64,000 nucleotides of DNA from the NCBI GenBank assembly GCA_028687435.1, contig JAQUAF010000020.1, positions 1 to 64,000 of the forward strand. Reading direction: 5' to 3'. This DNA is from Verrucomicrobiia bacterium. GTDB lineage: Bacteria > Verrucomicrobiota > Verrucomicrobiia > JABWAM01. The position numbers and the translations under genes are program-made. The notes under the pieces are model-generated. The model was not told the DNA's origin. It saw nothing but the letters and a program-made list of their open reading frames with translations, and made no database searches. Positions 36,876 through 45,634 of this stretch are shown one piece after another. Numbering within the stretch: the first letter of the stretch is position 1; each line of letters begins with the position of its first letter.

Positions 36876-37414
36876 TTTCGACGCTTGAATTGCGGCGGGT
36901 GCTCACGGAATGGCAGACCCGGCTGCGCCGTGTCTATGCCATCCTGGCCCCGGAACGCTGGGGCGAAACCGATTGGGCCAAGTTTGGAATGGCGCTGGTC
37001 GGGTTGCTGCAACGGCATGGCACCACATGGAATGCCGATGGAAAAACCTATTGGGACCTGCGCTGGCACCTCCAGGATGGCGGCGAACTGATCTGCCAAG
37101 GCGAAGCTCTCGAAGGATCAAAACTCTCCGTCATCGTCGCGCAAACCGGCGGTTTCGTCAAAGAAACCGACAGCTACACCTGGTTCTGGGTCGAGTTCAA
37201 CCAGCAAGGCGATCTCATCCGCGATCCCTACTGGGTGGAAGGCACATGGAAGGAGGCCCTGATGACCCTGCTCCTGCCTTATCAATACCAAGCCGGTTAT
37301 TATCTGGCGGGGACCGCCCCCACCCCGCCATCCCTGTGGCTCGGCAACAGCGGCAACGAAGACCAAAAGCCGGAACAAACCAGCGCCGAAGAATCCCCCG
37401 CCGGAATCTCCTGA
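36872..37414 (+). CDS. hypothetical protein coupled to the coiled-coil membrane protein
   Basis: The protein has 180 residues, rich in Trp and aromatic residues (WNADGKTYWDLRWHLQDGGE; YTWFWVEFNQQGDLI), with a disordered C-terminus. No signal peptide or membrane helix. A GTG start at 36872 overlaps the preceding stop by 4 bp. The mixed alpha/beta composition suggests a small cytoplasmic domain that may bind the coiled-coil protein. Family not recognised. Confidence 0.65.
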   Translation: MISTLELRRVLTEWQTRLRRVYAILAPERWGETDWAKFGMALVGLLQRHGTTWNADGKTYWDLRWHLQDGGELICQGEALEGSKLSVIVAQTGGFVKETDSYTWFWVEFNQQGDLIRDPYWVEGTWKEALMTLLLPYQYQAGYYLAGTAPTPPSLWLGNSGNEDQKPEQTSAEESPAGIS

Positions 37415-37460
37415 TTCCCCAATCGCAATACCCTTTCATCCTTCAAACTTCAGTCTTGGA

Positions 37461-38339
37461 ATGCCTCTCGCTCTTCCATCCCTCGCCAAAATCAATCTTT
37501 TCCTGCATGTCCCCGCCAAACGTCCGGACGGTTTTCATGAAGTCCGCACCCTCATGCTGCCCATTGGATTGGCGGACGAACTCACATTCGATCTTCTCGA
37601 CGAACCCAGGATTGATCTGACCTGCTCCGAACCCTCCCTTCCCACGGACAAGCGCAACCTGGTCTTTCGCGCCGCCACCCTGCTTCAATCCCGGCATGCA
37701 ACCACCCGCGGCGCCCGGATCCATCTCAAAAAAAACGCGCCGATCGGCGCCGGGCTTGGCGCCGGATCATCCAATGGATCCGTCACCCTGACCGGACTCA
37801 ACCGGCTCTGGAATCTCAACCTGGCGGATTCCGTCCTTGAAACCCTGGCCGGTGAATTCGGTTCCGACACGGCCTTTTTTGTCCGTTGCCAGCCCGCCCT
37901 CAGCGAAGGACGGGGGGAAATCCTCACGCCGGTTGATTTTCCACACCGGCTCCCCATCTTCCTGATGAATTTCGGCTTTGGCAGCGCCACGGCCTGGGCT
38001 TACAAAAATTACCGCGTCCAACCCGATCCTCATCCGCTCTCATCCCAGGAATATGTCCGCCAAGCCATCGCGGTTTGGGAACGGTCCGATCCCTCCGCGG
38101 TCGCAGGCGTCCTACGCAACGATCTTGAGCGCCCGGTCTTCGAAAAATTTCCTGTTCTCCATCTCGGCAGGGAATTCCTCCTCGCCCAGCCCCAGGTGCT
38201 CGGCGCCATGATGTGCGGCAGCGGCTCCACCCTCATGGCCATTCTGCGTTCCGCCGGTCAAGGCCCCGCGCTCGAAACAGCTGTCCGCCGCGAATTCGGT
38301 CCCAAAATCTGGACATGGCTCGGATCCACCCAAAACTGA
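37461..38339 (+). CDS. ispE: 4-diphosphocytidyl-2-C-methyl-D-erythritol kinase
   Basis: The protein has 292 residues, typical of IspE. GHMP-kinase motifs are in order: AKINLFLHVPAKRPDGFHEV with the catalytic Lys, the ATP loop PIGAGLGAGSSNGS, FGSDTAFFV with the catalytic Asp, and MMCGSGSTLMAI near the C-terminus. It phosphorylates the CDP-methylerythritol intermediate of the MEP isoprenoid pathway. The ATP loop differs from the common GGLGGGSSDAA at several positions (Ala for Gly, Asn for Asp) but keeps the glycine-rich turn. Confidence 0.9.
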   Translation: MPLALPSLAKINLFLHVPAKRPDGFHEVRTLMLPIGLADELTFDLLDEPRIDLTCSEPSLPTDKRNLVFRAATLLQSRHATTRGARIHLKKNAPIGAGLGAGSSNGSVTLTGLNRLWNLNLADSVLETLAGEFGSDTAFFVRCQPALSEGRGEILTPVDFPHRLPIFLMNFGFGSATAWAYKNYRVQPDPHPLSSQEYVRQAIAVWERSDPSAVAGVLRNDLERPVFEKFPVLHLGREFLLAQPQVLGAMMCGSGSTLMAILRSAGQGPALETAVRREFGPKIWTWLGSTQN

Positions 38340-38362
38340 TCGCAACAACTTGCTCTTCCTGT

Positions 38363-38618
38363 GACTGGACTCCCGCGAAAGCGCATTCGCGTCAACCTAA
38401 GGAATCAATGAATCATATCTCTATCATAGGCGGTGCGGGAGCCCCGCCCTCCATTTTTTACCGTGCAGACAATGGAGGGCGGGGCTCCCGCACCGCTTCC
38501 ATCAGAACGGAATGGTCCCAGATTGGGCAAATGTTAGCGGCGTTGGGCAGGACGCCCTCGTTCCCAGGAAAGGATCTCAATTAGGTTGACGCGAATGCGC
38601 GAAAGCGGGAATTCAGTC
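38363..38618. repeat. 256-bp nested inverted-repeat (MITE/REP-like) element
   Basis: Outer inverted repeats of about 38 bp lie at 38363-38400 and 38581-38618, with few mismatches and each containing a CGCGAAAGCG mini-hairpin. Inside, a perfect 25-bp inverted repeat (38430-38454 and 38472-38496; arms begin GCGGTGCGGGAGCCCC) forms a long hairpin with a 17-nt loop. A related half-site (TTGACGC then ATGCGCG) occurs near 30913. No target duplication is clear. It fills the gap between ispE and the GYF_2 gene. Confidence 0.75.
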
Positions 38619-38750
38619 GACTTTGCGCTGTCTGCCAAAGTCCCGGCTTGGTGAAAACACGGTCCGAATGCGTTGCCCGGAAAAATTGGCTATTGTCCTC
38701 AGCTTGAAATTCCGTTATATTGCCGCAAGTGAGGCAGGGTGCTTCCGCGT

Positions 38751-39077
38751 ATGCAAATCCTCATCAATCGAAATGGGCAGCAATTTGGTCCTTATACACC
38801 TGAGGAATGCGCCGTTTATTTGTCCGATGGAACGCTTTTGCCCGATGATCTCGCCTGGCATGAGGGACTGTCGGAATGGTTTCCCCTGATCAAACTCGTG
38901 GAACCCAAACCCCGGCGGCTGGCGACTCCGGACCCGGATGCGCTCTCCGACCTGAAAAAGACCATGAAAGTGGAAATCCCCGACGAATGGAACGCCATCG
39001 ACAAGGAATTGCCGGTTGACTGGGCGGACGAACTCAACAAGGGCGGCCCGCGCGGAAAATCCTCCGGCGCAGCGTAA
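38751..39077 (+). CDS. GYF_2-domain protein
   Basis: The protein has 108 residues from ATG 38751. It starts directly with the GYF_2 domain (MQILINRNGQQFGPYTPEE; DLAWHEGLSEWFPL), then a charged, disordered C-terminus. A GTG at 38739 with GAGG upstream is an alternative start adding four residues. No membrane helix, unlike the GYF_2 protein at 15636. Likely cytoplasmic; partner unknown. Confidence 0.75.
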   Translation: MQILINRNGQQFGPYTPEECAVYLSDGTLLPDDLAWHEGLSEWFPLIKLVEPKPRRLATPDPDALSDLKKTMKVEIPDEWNAIDKELPVDWADELNKGGPRGKSSGAA

Positions 39078-39238
39078 TTTTCCGTCTGTCTGAAAATGCA
39101 ATTCGCTTGGTTGGCGCCTTCTCATTCAAGGACGATTCATCCTTCTGTCCTTCTTGACGAAGCCACCCTTCTGCCTTCAGTATTCCTGTCTCGCCGGCTT
39201 GTCGGACGGCGGGCAGCCTGACAACCTTTCTTCCCCCC

Positions 39239-40048
39239 ATGAACCCCGAAATTCCTTCCGAACGCTCCATTTTCCTTTGGCCGAACCAACCTCCCCACTC
39301 CGCCCCAAGCGACACCTTTCGCCCCTGGCTCGACCCTTATCTGGTCAAAGGGAACCGTCTCCGCGGCGCAGTCTTGATATGTCCCGGAGGCGGCTACACA
39401 GGCCGCGCCGCGCATGAAGGCATCGCCATCGCCCAACGATTCAATCAGGACGGACTGCACGCGTTTGTGGTTCATTACCGCGTCTCGCCCAATCGCCATC
39501 CCGCTCCTTTGCTGGATGTCTCCCGGGCCATGCGAATGATCCGCCAACGGGCTGTCGAATGGCTGGTTTCGACGGACCACATCGCGGTCTGCGGCTTTTC
39601 CGCCGGCGGGCATCTCACCGCCAGCCTGGGGGTTCATTTCGACACGGAATTCACCCGCGCCGGCGATCCCATCGAAAAAATCAGTTCCCGGCCCGATGCC
39701 CTGATCCTCTGCTACCCGGTCATCACCTCGGGTCCCCACAGTCACCGGGGATCGTTCAATCAATTGCTGGGCGAAAATCCATCGCCGGAATTGATGGAAA
39801 AAATGTCGTTGGAACGGCAGGTCACCTCCAAAACCCCGCCATCCTTCCTCTGGCACACGGCGGAGGACAAAGGCGTTCGCGTCGAAAACAGCCTGCTCTT
39901 TGCCCAAGCCCTCAGCCAAAACAAGGTGCCGTTTGAACTCCATGTCTATCCTGCGGGACGACACGGACTCGGTCTCGCATTGGAAGATCCGCATGTGGCC
40001 ACATGGATGCCGCTGTGTTGCGAATGGCTCCGCGGCATGGACTGGTAA
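39239..40048 (+). CDS. alpha/beta-hydrolase, acetyl-esterase-like
   Basis: The protein has 269 residues. The oxyanion region reads VLICPGGGYTGRA, the nucleophile elbow GFSAGGH (Ser about 118), the acid is Asp in HTAEDKGV and the His is in GRHGLGLA. This is the small carbohydrate or acetyl-xylan esterase-like group (BD-FAE/xylanase-esterase type). No signal peptide, so the enzyme is probably cytoplasmic. It could deacetylate imported oligosaccharides. Confidence 0.85.
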   Translation: MNPEIPSERSIFLWPNQPPHSAPSDTFRPWLDPYLVKGNRLRGAVLICPGGGYTGRAAHEGIAIAQRFNQDGLHAFVVHYRVSPNRHPAPLLDVSRAMRMIRQRAVEWLVSTDHIAVCGFSAGGHLTASLGVHFDTEFTRAGDPIEKISSRPDALILCYPVITSGPHSHRGSFNQLLGENPSPELMEKMSLERQVTSKTPPSFLWHTAEDKGVRVENSLLFAQALSQNKVPFELHVYPAGRHGLGLALEDPHVATWMPLCCEWLRGMDW

Positions 40049-40133
40049 GAGCGACATTTCGGTTCGCACCGAAACATCGCCATTCAAAATTCCGGAAAAG
40101 AATAAAACCCCTGCGCTTCTTTGCCGTTATAAA

Positions 40134-41321
40134 ATGCATTCCTATCCTCCCGCTTTTGAAAATTGGTGGATTCAAAAGGCCTGCAAGACTTTGGCCTGCC
40201 GCGAAATCAAGGATTGCGCCAAACATCTCGAAAACGACATCCAGCATCTCAGCGACCTGCTGACCACCGAACGCAGCCTTTCCTTTGGCGGCTACGCCGG
40301 GGATGAACGATCCCTGCTGGCTTACGGTCTGTTCTTCTTCCCACAAACCTTCGCCAGGATTCAATTCCCCCTCCTGGAAACCATCCTTTTCCACGGATGG
40401 AATCCGCCGGACAGCCGCCCCTTGCGAATTCTCGACCTCGGCGCGGGAACCGGCGCCGCATCCTTCGGCATCCTGCATCTCCTGCAACAGGAAAATCCAG
40501 CATCTCCAATCCATGTGACCGCCGTGGAACAATCCACCCCATCCCTCGGCATCCTTAAAAAATTGGCGGCGGATCAGGCGTCCGAATATCCCAACGCATC
40601 TTTCGAATTCCGCCAGGGCGATCTTGTGGATTTTTCCTCCTGGCTGCAACCTGACGATCCGCCTTGGGATATCGTCGTCCTGAGTTTTTCACTTAACGAA
40701 GCCTTCTTCGGATCAGCCCGCTCCGTCATCCGGGGTTGGCTGACCGAATTGGCCGGACGGCTGTCGTTTCACGGCATCATCCTGATCACCGAACCGGTTC
40801 TCAAGGAAGACAATGACCGGCTGGAACATTTGCGCGATGCCCTGGTAAAAGATCCCGCCCCGCCTCATGTCTGGTCGCCCTGTCCCCATCAACAACCATG
40901 CCCCTTGTTCTCCAGCAACCGGTTCACTTGCCACGAAGTGCGGAATTGGAATCCCCCCGAAAGCCTTTCCCTGCTGAATCGTCATCTTTTCCGGGAAATC
41001 CATCTCCTCAAATTCAGCTTCCTGATTCTGGGAAAAACACCCGCCCCCAAACCATCCGACCCGGCCCAGGTGCGGTTGCTCGCGCCCGTAACCCAGGTCA
41101 AGGGACGCCTCATCACCGCCGGCTGCGCCGCCGATGGCTGCCGCCATGAATACGAACTCCAAACCCGGGGCATGGACCGGCCAGCCATCAAGCAACTCTG
41201 CCTCCTCTCGCGCGGCGACATTCTTCACATCGCCAATCCAAAACCCGTGGGCAGCCACTCCATCATGCGCATCCCCGATGCCGCCGCCATCCGGACAATG
41301 TTCACACTCAATCCAAAATAA
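40134..41321 (+). CDS. Rsm22-family (METTL17-like) ribosome-associated methyltransferase-like protein
   Basis: The protein has 395 residues from ATG 40134. A helical N-terminus (YAGDERSLLAYGLFFFPQTF) precedes a Rossmann methyltransferase core with ILDLGAGTGAASF. The family mark SPCPHQQPCPL gives Cys250 and Cys256; Cys266 and the pair Cys331/Cys336 follow. In mitochondrial METTL17 four cysteines in this region bind an Fe-S cluster needed for small-subunit assembly, so a cluster is likely here. Methyl transfer by this family is not proven. The upstream extension to 39900 overlaps the esterase and is a shadow. Confidence 0.85.
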   Translation: MHSYPPAFENWWIQKACKTLACREIKDCAKHLENDIQHLSDLLTTERSLSFGGYAGDERSLLAYGLFFFPQTFARIQFPLLETILFHGWNPPDSRPLRILDLGAGTGAASFGILHLLQQENPASPIHVTAVEQSTPSLGILKKLAADQASEYPNASFEFRQGDLVDFSSWLQPDDPPWDIVVLSFSLNEAFFGSARSVIRGWLTELAGRLSFHGIILITEPVLKEDNDRLEHLRDALVKDPAPPHVWSPCPHQQPCPLFSSNRFTCHEVRNWNPPESLSLLNRHLFREIHLLKFSFLILGKTPAPKPSDPAQVRLLAPVTQVKGRLITAGCAADGCRHEYELQTRGMDRPAIKQLCLLSRGDILHIANPKPVGSHSIMRIPDAAAIRTMFTLNPK

Positions 41322-41377
41322 CCGCCCGCGCCCGTCCATTCCGGGTGATGACCATTGGTTTGCAATCACGAAAAATA

Positions 41378-41803
41378 TTAAAGCGGTTTTCTTGAAACCA
41401 TGATCAAAGTCACGCCCGTTCCCGCAAGCGCTGCCAGCCAGCCGATCCCGAAAAGATAGCTGTTGAAAAGATCCCATCCGCCCCCGGGAAAAACCCTCCC
41501 GGCTTCCGGCGACAGCAAAAGGCACATCAACGATAAAATGACAAACACAACCATGCCTGCGCCGGAAACCAAAACGATCCCAATGTCGCGCCTCCAATTT
41601 TGAAAGCGATTGACGGCCAGTCCCAACAACAACGCCGCCACTGCGGGAATGAAAAAAAAACTTACCATGGCAAATTTCAACCAGACAGGAGGTCTGTTTG
41701 TGAAAAGCGGTGAATCCAGGTTGACAAAAGCCAGCAGTCCCATCGCATAAACAAAAAATCCCGCGACAACAAACAATACGATACTAATGATTTTCCGCGC
41801 CAT
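41378..41803 (-). CDS. small four-helix membrane protein
   Basis: The protein has 141 residues with about four transmembrane helices (VLFVVAGFFVYAMGLLAF and later helices) and no motif I recognise. It starts inside the 3' end of the preceding gene (20-bp overlap, other frame), so both are co-translated. Function unknown. Confidence 0.6.
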   Translation of the reverse strand: MARKIISIVLFVVAGFFVYAMGLLAFVNLDSPLFTNRPPVWLKFAMVSFFFIPAVAALLLGLAVNRFQNWRRDIGIVLVSGAGMVVFVILSLMCLLLSPEAGRVFPGGGWDLFNSYLFGIGWLAALAGTGVTLIMVSRKPL

Positions 41804-42209
41804 TCACATTCTCCTTTAACGAAAAATAGCGGTTGGCTTTCGGACAAAAAAGAAAAAAAACGATGACCAGATAAATAATCGTCCCGGGAATCAGCGCTGT
41901 CTTGATCGGCGATGTCATCACGCCGATCAAAAACCCAAAAGCGCTCCAGATGACATACAAAAGACGCCCCCAATTCCTTCCCTTAAGCATCGCGATGCCG
42001 CTGACCAGTATCAACGTCATTCCAAAATACAGCATCCCATACTGGACAGAAAGGGGAATGGGACTGCGCGACATCAAATCCCTGGCAACGGGATTGTTCA
42101 GCGTCAGCGGACTCGCAATCAACGATATCGCATTCGACGCAATCAAAACCCAAGCAATCACGGTTACGGAAACAGGCTGTTTTTTCATTGTCATCCGATC
42201 TTGGTCCAT
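41784..42209 (-). CDS. small membrane protein
   Basis: The protein has 141 residues from ATG 42209, starting MDQDRMTMKKQPVSVTVIAW, with about four transmembrane helices. An ATG at 42194 is also possible. The frame extends to 42284 but that would overlap the solute-binding gene. It lies 17 bp after that gene and overlaps the next, so the run 44228 to 41378 may be one operon. Function unknown. Confidence 0.6.
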   Translation of the reverse strand: MDQDRMTMKKQPVSVTVIAWVLIASNAISLIASPLTLNNPVARDLMSRSPIPLSVQYGMLYFGMTLILVSGIAMLKGRNWGRLLYVIWSAFGFLIGVMTSPIKTALIPGTIIYLVIVFFLFCPKANRYFSLKENVNGAENH

Positions 42210-42226
42210 TCCTTTAACAATCCCCC

Positions 42227-43537
42227 TCACCGCCCCTGTTGCCAGGCCAGCACCAGACGGGTGCGGCGGACGGGATCCTTCCAATCTTTTTTGGCGATCG
42301 CGCTCAGTTCATCCTCCGTGACCGGGATTTTCACCCCGGCCCTTTCGGCGGGAGGACGGTCGATGACCACCGCCCCCAGCAAGGCATTCAACGGACTCCA
42401 TCGCTGGCTGCCCAAGGACGCCCGGTAGGACATGGGTTTCAAATCCTTGAAAGGATTCACCTTCACGGGGGTCACATCCACAAAGGTTTCATACAATTTA
42501 GGGCGCATCGCCATGCGCGGGATCGCGAATTTTTTCGCTCCGGACGGATGCCCCACCGGCGCCAGCCACAGGCTTTGCCCGGCGTCCGACATCACAAATT
42601 CCATGAAAAGCTCCGCTGTTTTCCCATGCGGGGCGCCCTTGAGCATGGCGATGCAATCCGGATTAAAAACCGATTCCGCGGAGGGAATGACCAGGCTCAT
42701 GTTTTCCGAGCCGCCCTCGGCCACCTGCATCAAGCCGTAAAAATCGATCACCACCGAGCAAGCCACGTTGCCCAAAGTGCAGGATTTTGCCGCCGTGCTG
42801 CCTGCGCGGTCATACTGCCCGATATTGGCGCCCATGCCCTGGATCACGCGCCAGCCCTCATCCCACCCATACGACTGGAGGATGCACTCGTAAATCATGT
42901 GATTGGCGCCGCTGTTGCGCGGGTCGCCCGAACCAACCCATCCCTTCAATCGCGGATCAGCAAGATCCCGCCAGGTTTTCACGGGAGGCAATCCCATTTG
43001 CCGGATGACCCGGTCATTGCAAAGAATGCCAAAACTCGAAATGGCCGCTCCAAACCAGTGGCCTTTGGAGTGGTAAAGCGGCAATCCCGCAAGATCGGAC
43101 GGGATACCCTTCCACACCTCATCGGGCAACGGACATGCCTGCAAAAGTCCCTTCTGATCCAGCTCCAGATAAGGGTCCAGTCCGCCGCCAAAGAAAAGAT
43201 CAATGCCAATCGATTCCTTGGACGTTCGGAACTCGGAAAGGATGTAACGCATGGCGTCACTGGCCCCACCCACATCGCGCCAGTCCATCATCACATCTCG
43301 TCCGGTCCGCTCGCGATGCCAATCCTTGAACGCCCGGGTGAATTCGGTGCGAATCCCTTCCCAATGCGCGGTCAGCAGCACGAGCCGGTCCTCAGCCGCC
43401 GAAGCCGCCGGCGCCGCAAAGCTCAACGTTCCCAAAAGGCACCCGGCAACAACCAGATTGAGACAAACCATCCGGCGCCACGAATAAAAGCAAACTCTCG
43501 GGCGCATCGTTCTTGGCCATTTTGAATTGGAAACCAT
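42227..43537 (-). CDS. periplasmic solute-binding protein (iron/AfuA-like type)
   Basis: About 436 residues. The basic N-terminus and hydrophobic stretch end at AASA before AEDRL, a signal peptidase I site. The mature part has the two-lobe SBP pattern: LVLLTAHWEGIRTEFTRAF, GIDLFFGGGLDPYLEL, VKTWRDLADPRLKGWVG and MKGAPHGKTAELFMEFVMS-like elements, as in ferric-ion or phosphonate-type binders. ATG 43537 follows the YugP stop by one base; the longer frame overlaps that gene. No permease or ATPase lies nearby, so it is an orphan binder or serves a remote ABC system. Confidence 0.75.
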   Translation of the reverse strand: MVSNSKWPRTMRPRVCFYSWRRMVCLNLVVAGCLLGTLSFAAPAASAAEDRLVLLTAHWEGIRTEFTRAFKDWHRERTGRDVMMDWRDVGGASDAMRYILSEFRTSKESIGIDLFFGGGLDPYLELDQKGLLQACPLPDEVWKGIPSDLAGLPLYHSKGHWFGAAISSFGILCNDRVIRQMGLPPVKTWRDLADPRLKGWVGSGDPRNSGANHMIYECILQSYGWDEGWRVIQGMGANIGQYDRAGSTAAKSCTLGNVACSVVIDFYGLMQVAEGGSENMSLVIPSAESVFNPDCIAMLKGAPHGKTAELFMEFVMSDAGQSLWLAPVGHPSGAKKFAIPRMAMRPKLYETFVDVTPVKVNPFKDLKPMSYRASLGSQRWSPLNALLGAVVIDRPPAERAGVKIPVTEDELSAIAKKDWKDPVRRTRLVLAWQQGR

Positions 43538-43538
43538 C

Positions 43539-44228
43539 TCAATCCCGGTCGCGCTGCAGATTGGCATAGAGAATCATTTTCAACAACTCAAGGGCGGCCG
43601 TCACCAACCCCGCCACGTAAGTAAGCGCGGCGGCATTGAGAAGCTTCTTCACGATTTCCTCCTCATCGCGGCTGACAATCCCCATCTCCAGCAAAACCCG
43701 CTTGGCCCGGGCCGAGGCATTGAATTCCACCGGCAGGGTGATCGCCTGGAAAACCACTATGGCCGAAAACAACCAGATGCCGATCTGCAGCAAAATCCCG
43801 CTGTGCATGAACATGCCGATCATGAAAAGAATGGGCGCGCTGATGCTGGCAAAGTTCGTGACACCCACCACCGCCATGCGCGTTTCCAACGGCGCATACT
43901 TGACATGATGCTGGATGGCGTGCCCCGCCTCATGCGCGGCCACGCCGATGGCGGCCAGGGAGGATGTCCGGAAATTCGCCTCGGAAAGGCGCAGCACTTT
44001 CCCCCTCGGATCGTAGTGATCGGTCAGCTCCCCTTCGCACCCCTCGATGCGCACCTCGCGAACCCCCGCCTTGTCGAGAATCGCCTGCGCCACCTCCGCA
44101 CCGGTCATGCCCTTGGATTGCGGCACATTCTGATATTTCGAATACAAACTGCGCAGCTTGAACATGGCATAAAACCCCAAAAGCACGCCCGGGATGGGAA
44201 CCAATTCATACCAATGAAACATGTACAT
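43539..44228 (-). CDS. YugP-type zinc metallopeptidase, membrane
   Basis: The protein has 229 residues with an N-terminal helix, the zinc motif HEAGHAIQHH (about residue 99) and two or three further hydrophobic helices (ISAPILFMIGMFMHSGILLQ). The region LVEFNASARAKRVLLEMG matches the DUF1751/YugP layout. These peptidases sit in the inner membrane; substrates are unknown. The stop is one base before the start of the solute-binding gene. Confidence 0.85.
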   Translation of the reverse strand: MYMFHWYELVPIPGVLLGFYAMFKLRSLYSKYQNVPQSKGMTGAEVAQAILDKAGVREVRIEGCEGELTDHYDPRGKVLRLSEANFRTSSLAAIGVAAHEAGHAIQHHVKYAPLETRMAVVGVTNFASISAPILFMIGMFMHSGILLQIGIWLFSAIVVFQAITLPVEFNASARAKRVLLEMGIVSRDEEEIVKKLLNAAALTYVAGLVTAALELLKMILYANLQRDRD

Positions 44229-44517
44229 GGTTTGCTCCTTTTAAATTTTCGCTCTTTTTCAGATCAGGCTGTTCAAGCCCGGATCAAGAGTCGGAGGAAT
44301 ATAAACGGACTCCCCATTCAGGTCAATAGACCGCCTGCACGCATCCAGATGTCAGGTTGAGGATGTCGCAAGCCCATTCTGTTGCCTTTTTAAAGTGCCA
44401 GAGCCGTCCAATCTCCGGCCCGGAAAACTGCGGCGGGACGCCCGCTGCCACCATCAAACAGGCAAGCAGAAAAAGGCAAGACGTCTGTTCACAGCACAGC
44501 CAGCCCCACCCCGGATG
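44229..44517. other. intergenic region without recognisable features
   Basis: About 290 bases between the YugP-like start and the second UroD-like stop. No gene, hairpin or promoter stands out. Confidence 0.4.
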
Positions 44518-45510
44518 TCACACCCCCGCTTTTGCGCAATACTCCTTCAGCAGCGACACATAGAGCCGATACTGGTCGAGTGACACATCGGGCGGGGTTT
44601 GATGATCCACAGAAGGAATAAAGCCTCCCGTCTTCATGACCGGCAAAAGCCGCTCGAACTCCCGGCGCATGGCGTCCTCGCCAAGATGCATGATAGTCTT
44701 GTCAAACGCGCCGATCATTTTGAAGCGGGGATGGTCGCGGCGAATCCGGGCCACATCCACCCCGGCCATGCGCTCAAGAGGCAGCAGCCCTTCGATCCCC
44801 ACCGATTCCAGCCACGGAATCAGCATGGTCACATCGCCATCGGAATCCACCAGCGGAATGATTCCCCGTTCCTTGATCGCGGGGACAATCCGGCAGTAGT
44901 AGGGCGCCAGGAATTCATCGAAATACTGTTTCGAAAGCATGGGACCATGATTGTAGGACATGTCCTCCGCAAACGTCATAAAGCTTGGCTGGCAGATGCG
45001 GCATAACTCGTCCAATACCCGCAAATTGAAAGCCAGCAAATCCTCGTTGATCCGATGCATCAGTTCAGGCTGGTCGCTGAACGCGTAAAGATGCCCCTCG
45101 ATTCCAAAAAGGGTGCGCGGAAACCAGAAAAACCCCTCCAAGGTAAACCAGATCACCATCTGTCCATCCTTTTGGCAAGGCGCCCAATCGGCAGGAAGCG
45201 CATGGTCAAAACCCGGCGCGGGATACAGATGCGCCTTGACCCGCCGGTAATCCTCCTCGTTCTCAATCAACGCCGCGCCATGGCTCGCGGGGGAGGGAGC
45301 GGTGGCGGCACGGGGGGCAATCCAAATCTGGCGGCAACAATCGAGCCCAAGATGTTCGCGGATCGCGCCCGCGTCCGCAAGATGGCCGGGCAGTCCTTCC
45401 TTGCGCCAGCGTTCAATGGTCAGGTTCCACCATCCGGCCCATTCGATCGCAGGCAGCCGGTCAACGGGTTTGAATGACATGGTGTTGGCAAATCTCTCAA
45501 TCGCATTCAT
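44518..45510 (-). CDS. uroporphyrinogen decarboxylase-like protein 2
   Basis: The protein has 330 residues from ATG 45510 (MNAIERFANTMSFKPVDRLP). The UroD barrel is seen in FMTFAEDMSYNHGPMLSKQY, YYCRIVPAIKERGIIPLVDS and FKMIGAFDKTIMHLGED. It differs clearly from the copy at 29613, lacking HCHG, so the two probably act on different substrates or are diverged. An AraC gene starts divergently 124 bp upstream. A longer frame to 45579 lacks support. Confidence 0.75.
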   Translation of the reverse strand: MNAIERFANTMSFKPVDRLPAIEWAGWWNLTIERWRKEGLPGHLADAGAIREHLGLDCCRQIWIAPRAATAPSPASHGAALIENEEDYRRVKAHLYPAPGFDHALPADWAPCQKDGQMVIWFTLEGFFWFPRTLFGIEGHLYAFSDQPELMHRINEDLLAFNLRVLDELCRICQPSFMTFAEDMSYNHGPMLSKQYFDEFLAPYYCRIVPAIKERGIIPLVDSDGDVTMLIPWLESVGIEGLLPLERMAGVDVARIRRDHPRFKMIGAFDKTIMHLGEDAMRREFERLLPVMKTGGFIPSVDHQTPPDVSLDQYRLYVSLLKEYCAKAGV

Positions 45511-45634
45511 GGAATTTAAGATCATTTGAATCAGGCATTGTGTGCAACCGAAAGGCCGCTTTTGAGAAAAATACCCCAAAACCCCGGAAAACGGTAGGAC
45601 AAAACAATCCGAACTCTAGCACAATATTGACAAA

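Noticed and set aside
39900-40133. N-terminal extension of the Rsm22-like protein
   Set aside because: It overlaps the esterase gene out of frame; the family-like sequence begins after 40134.
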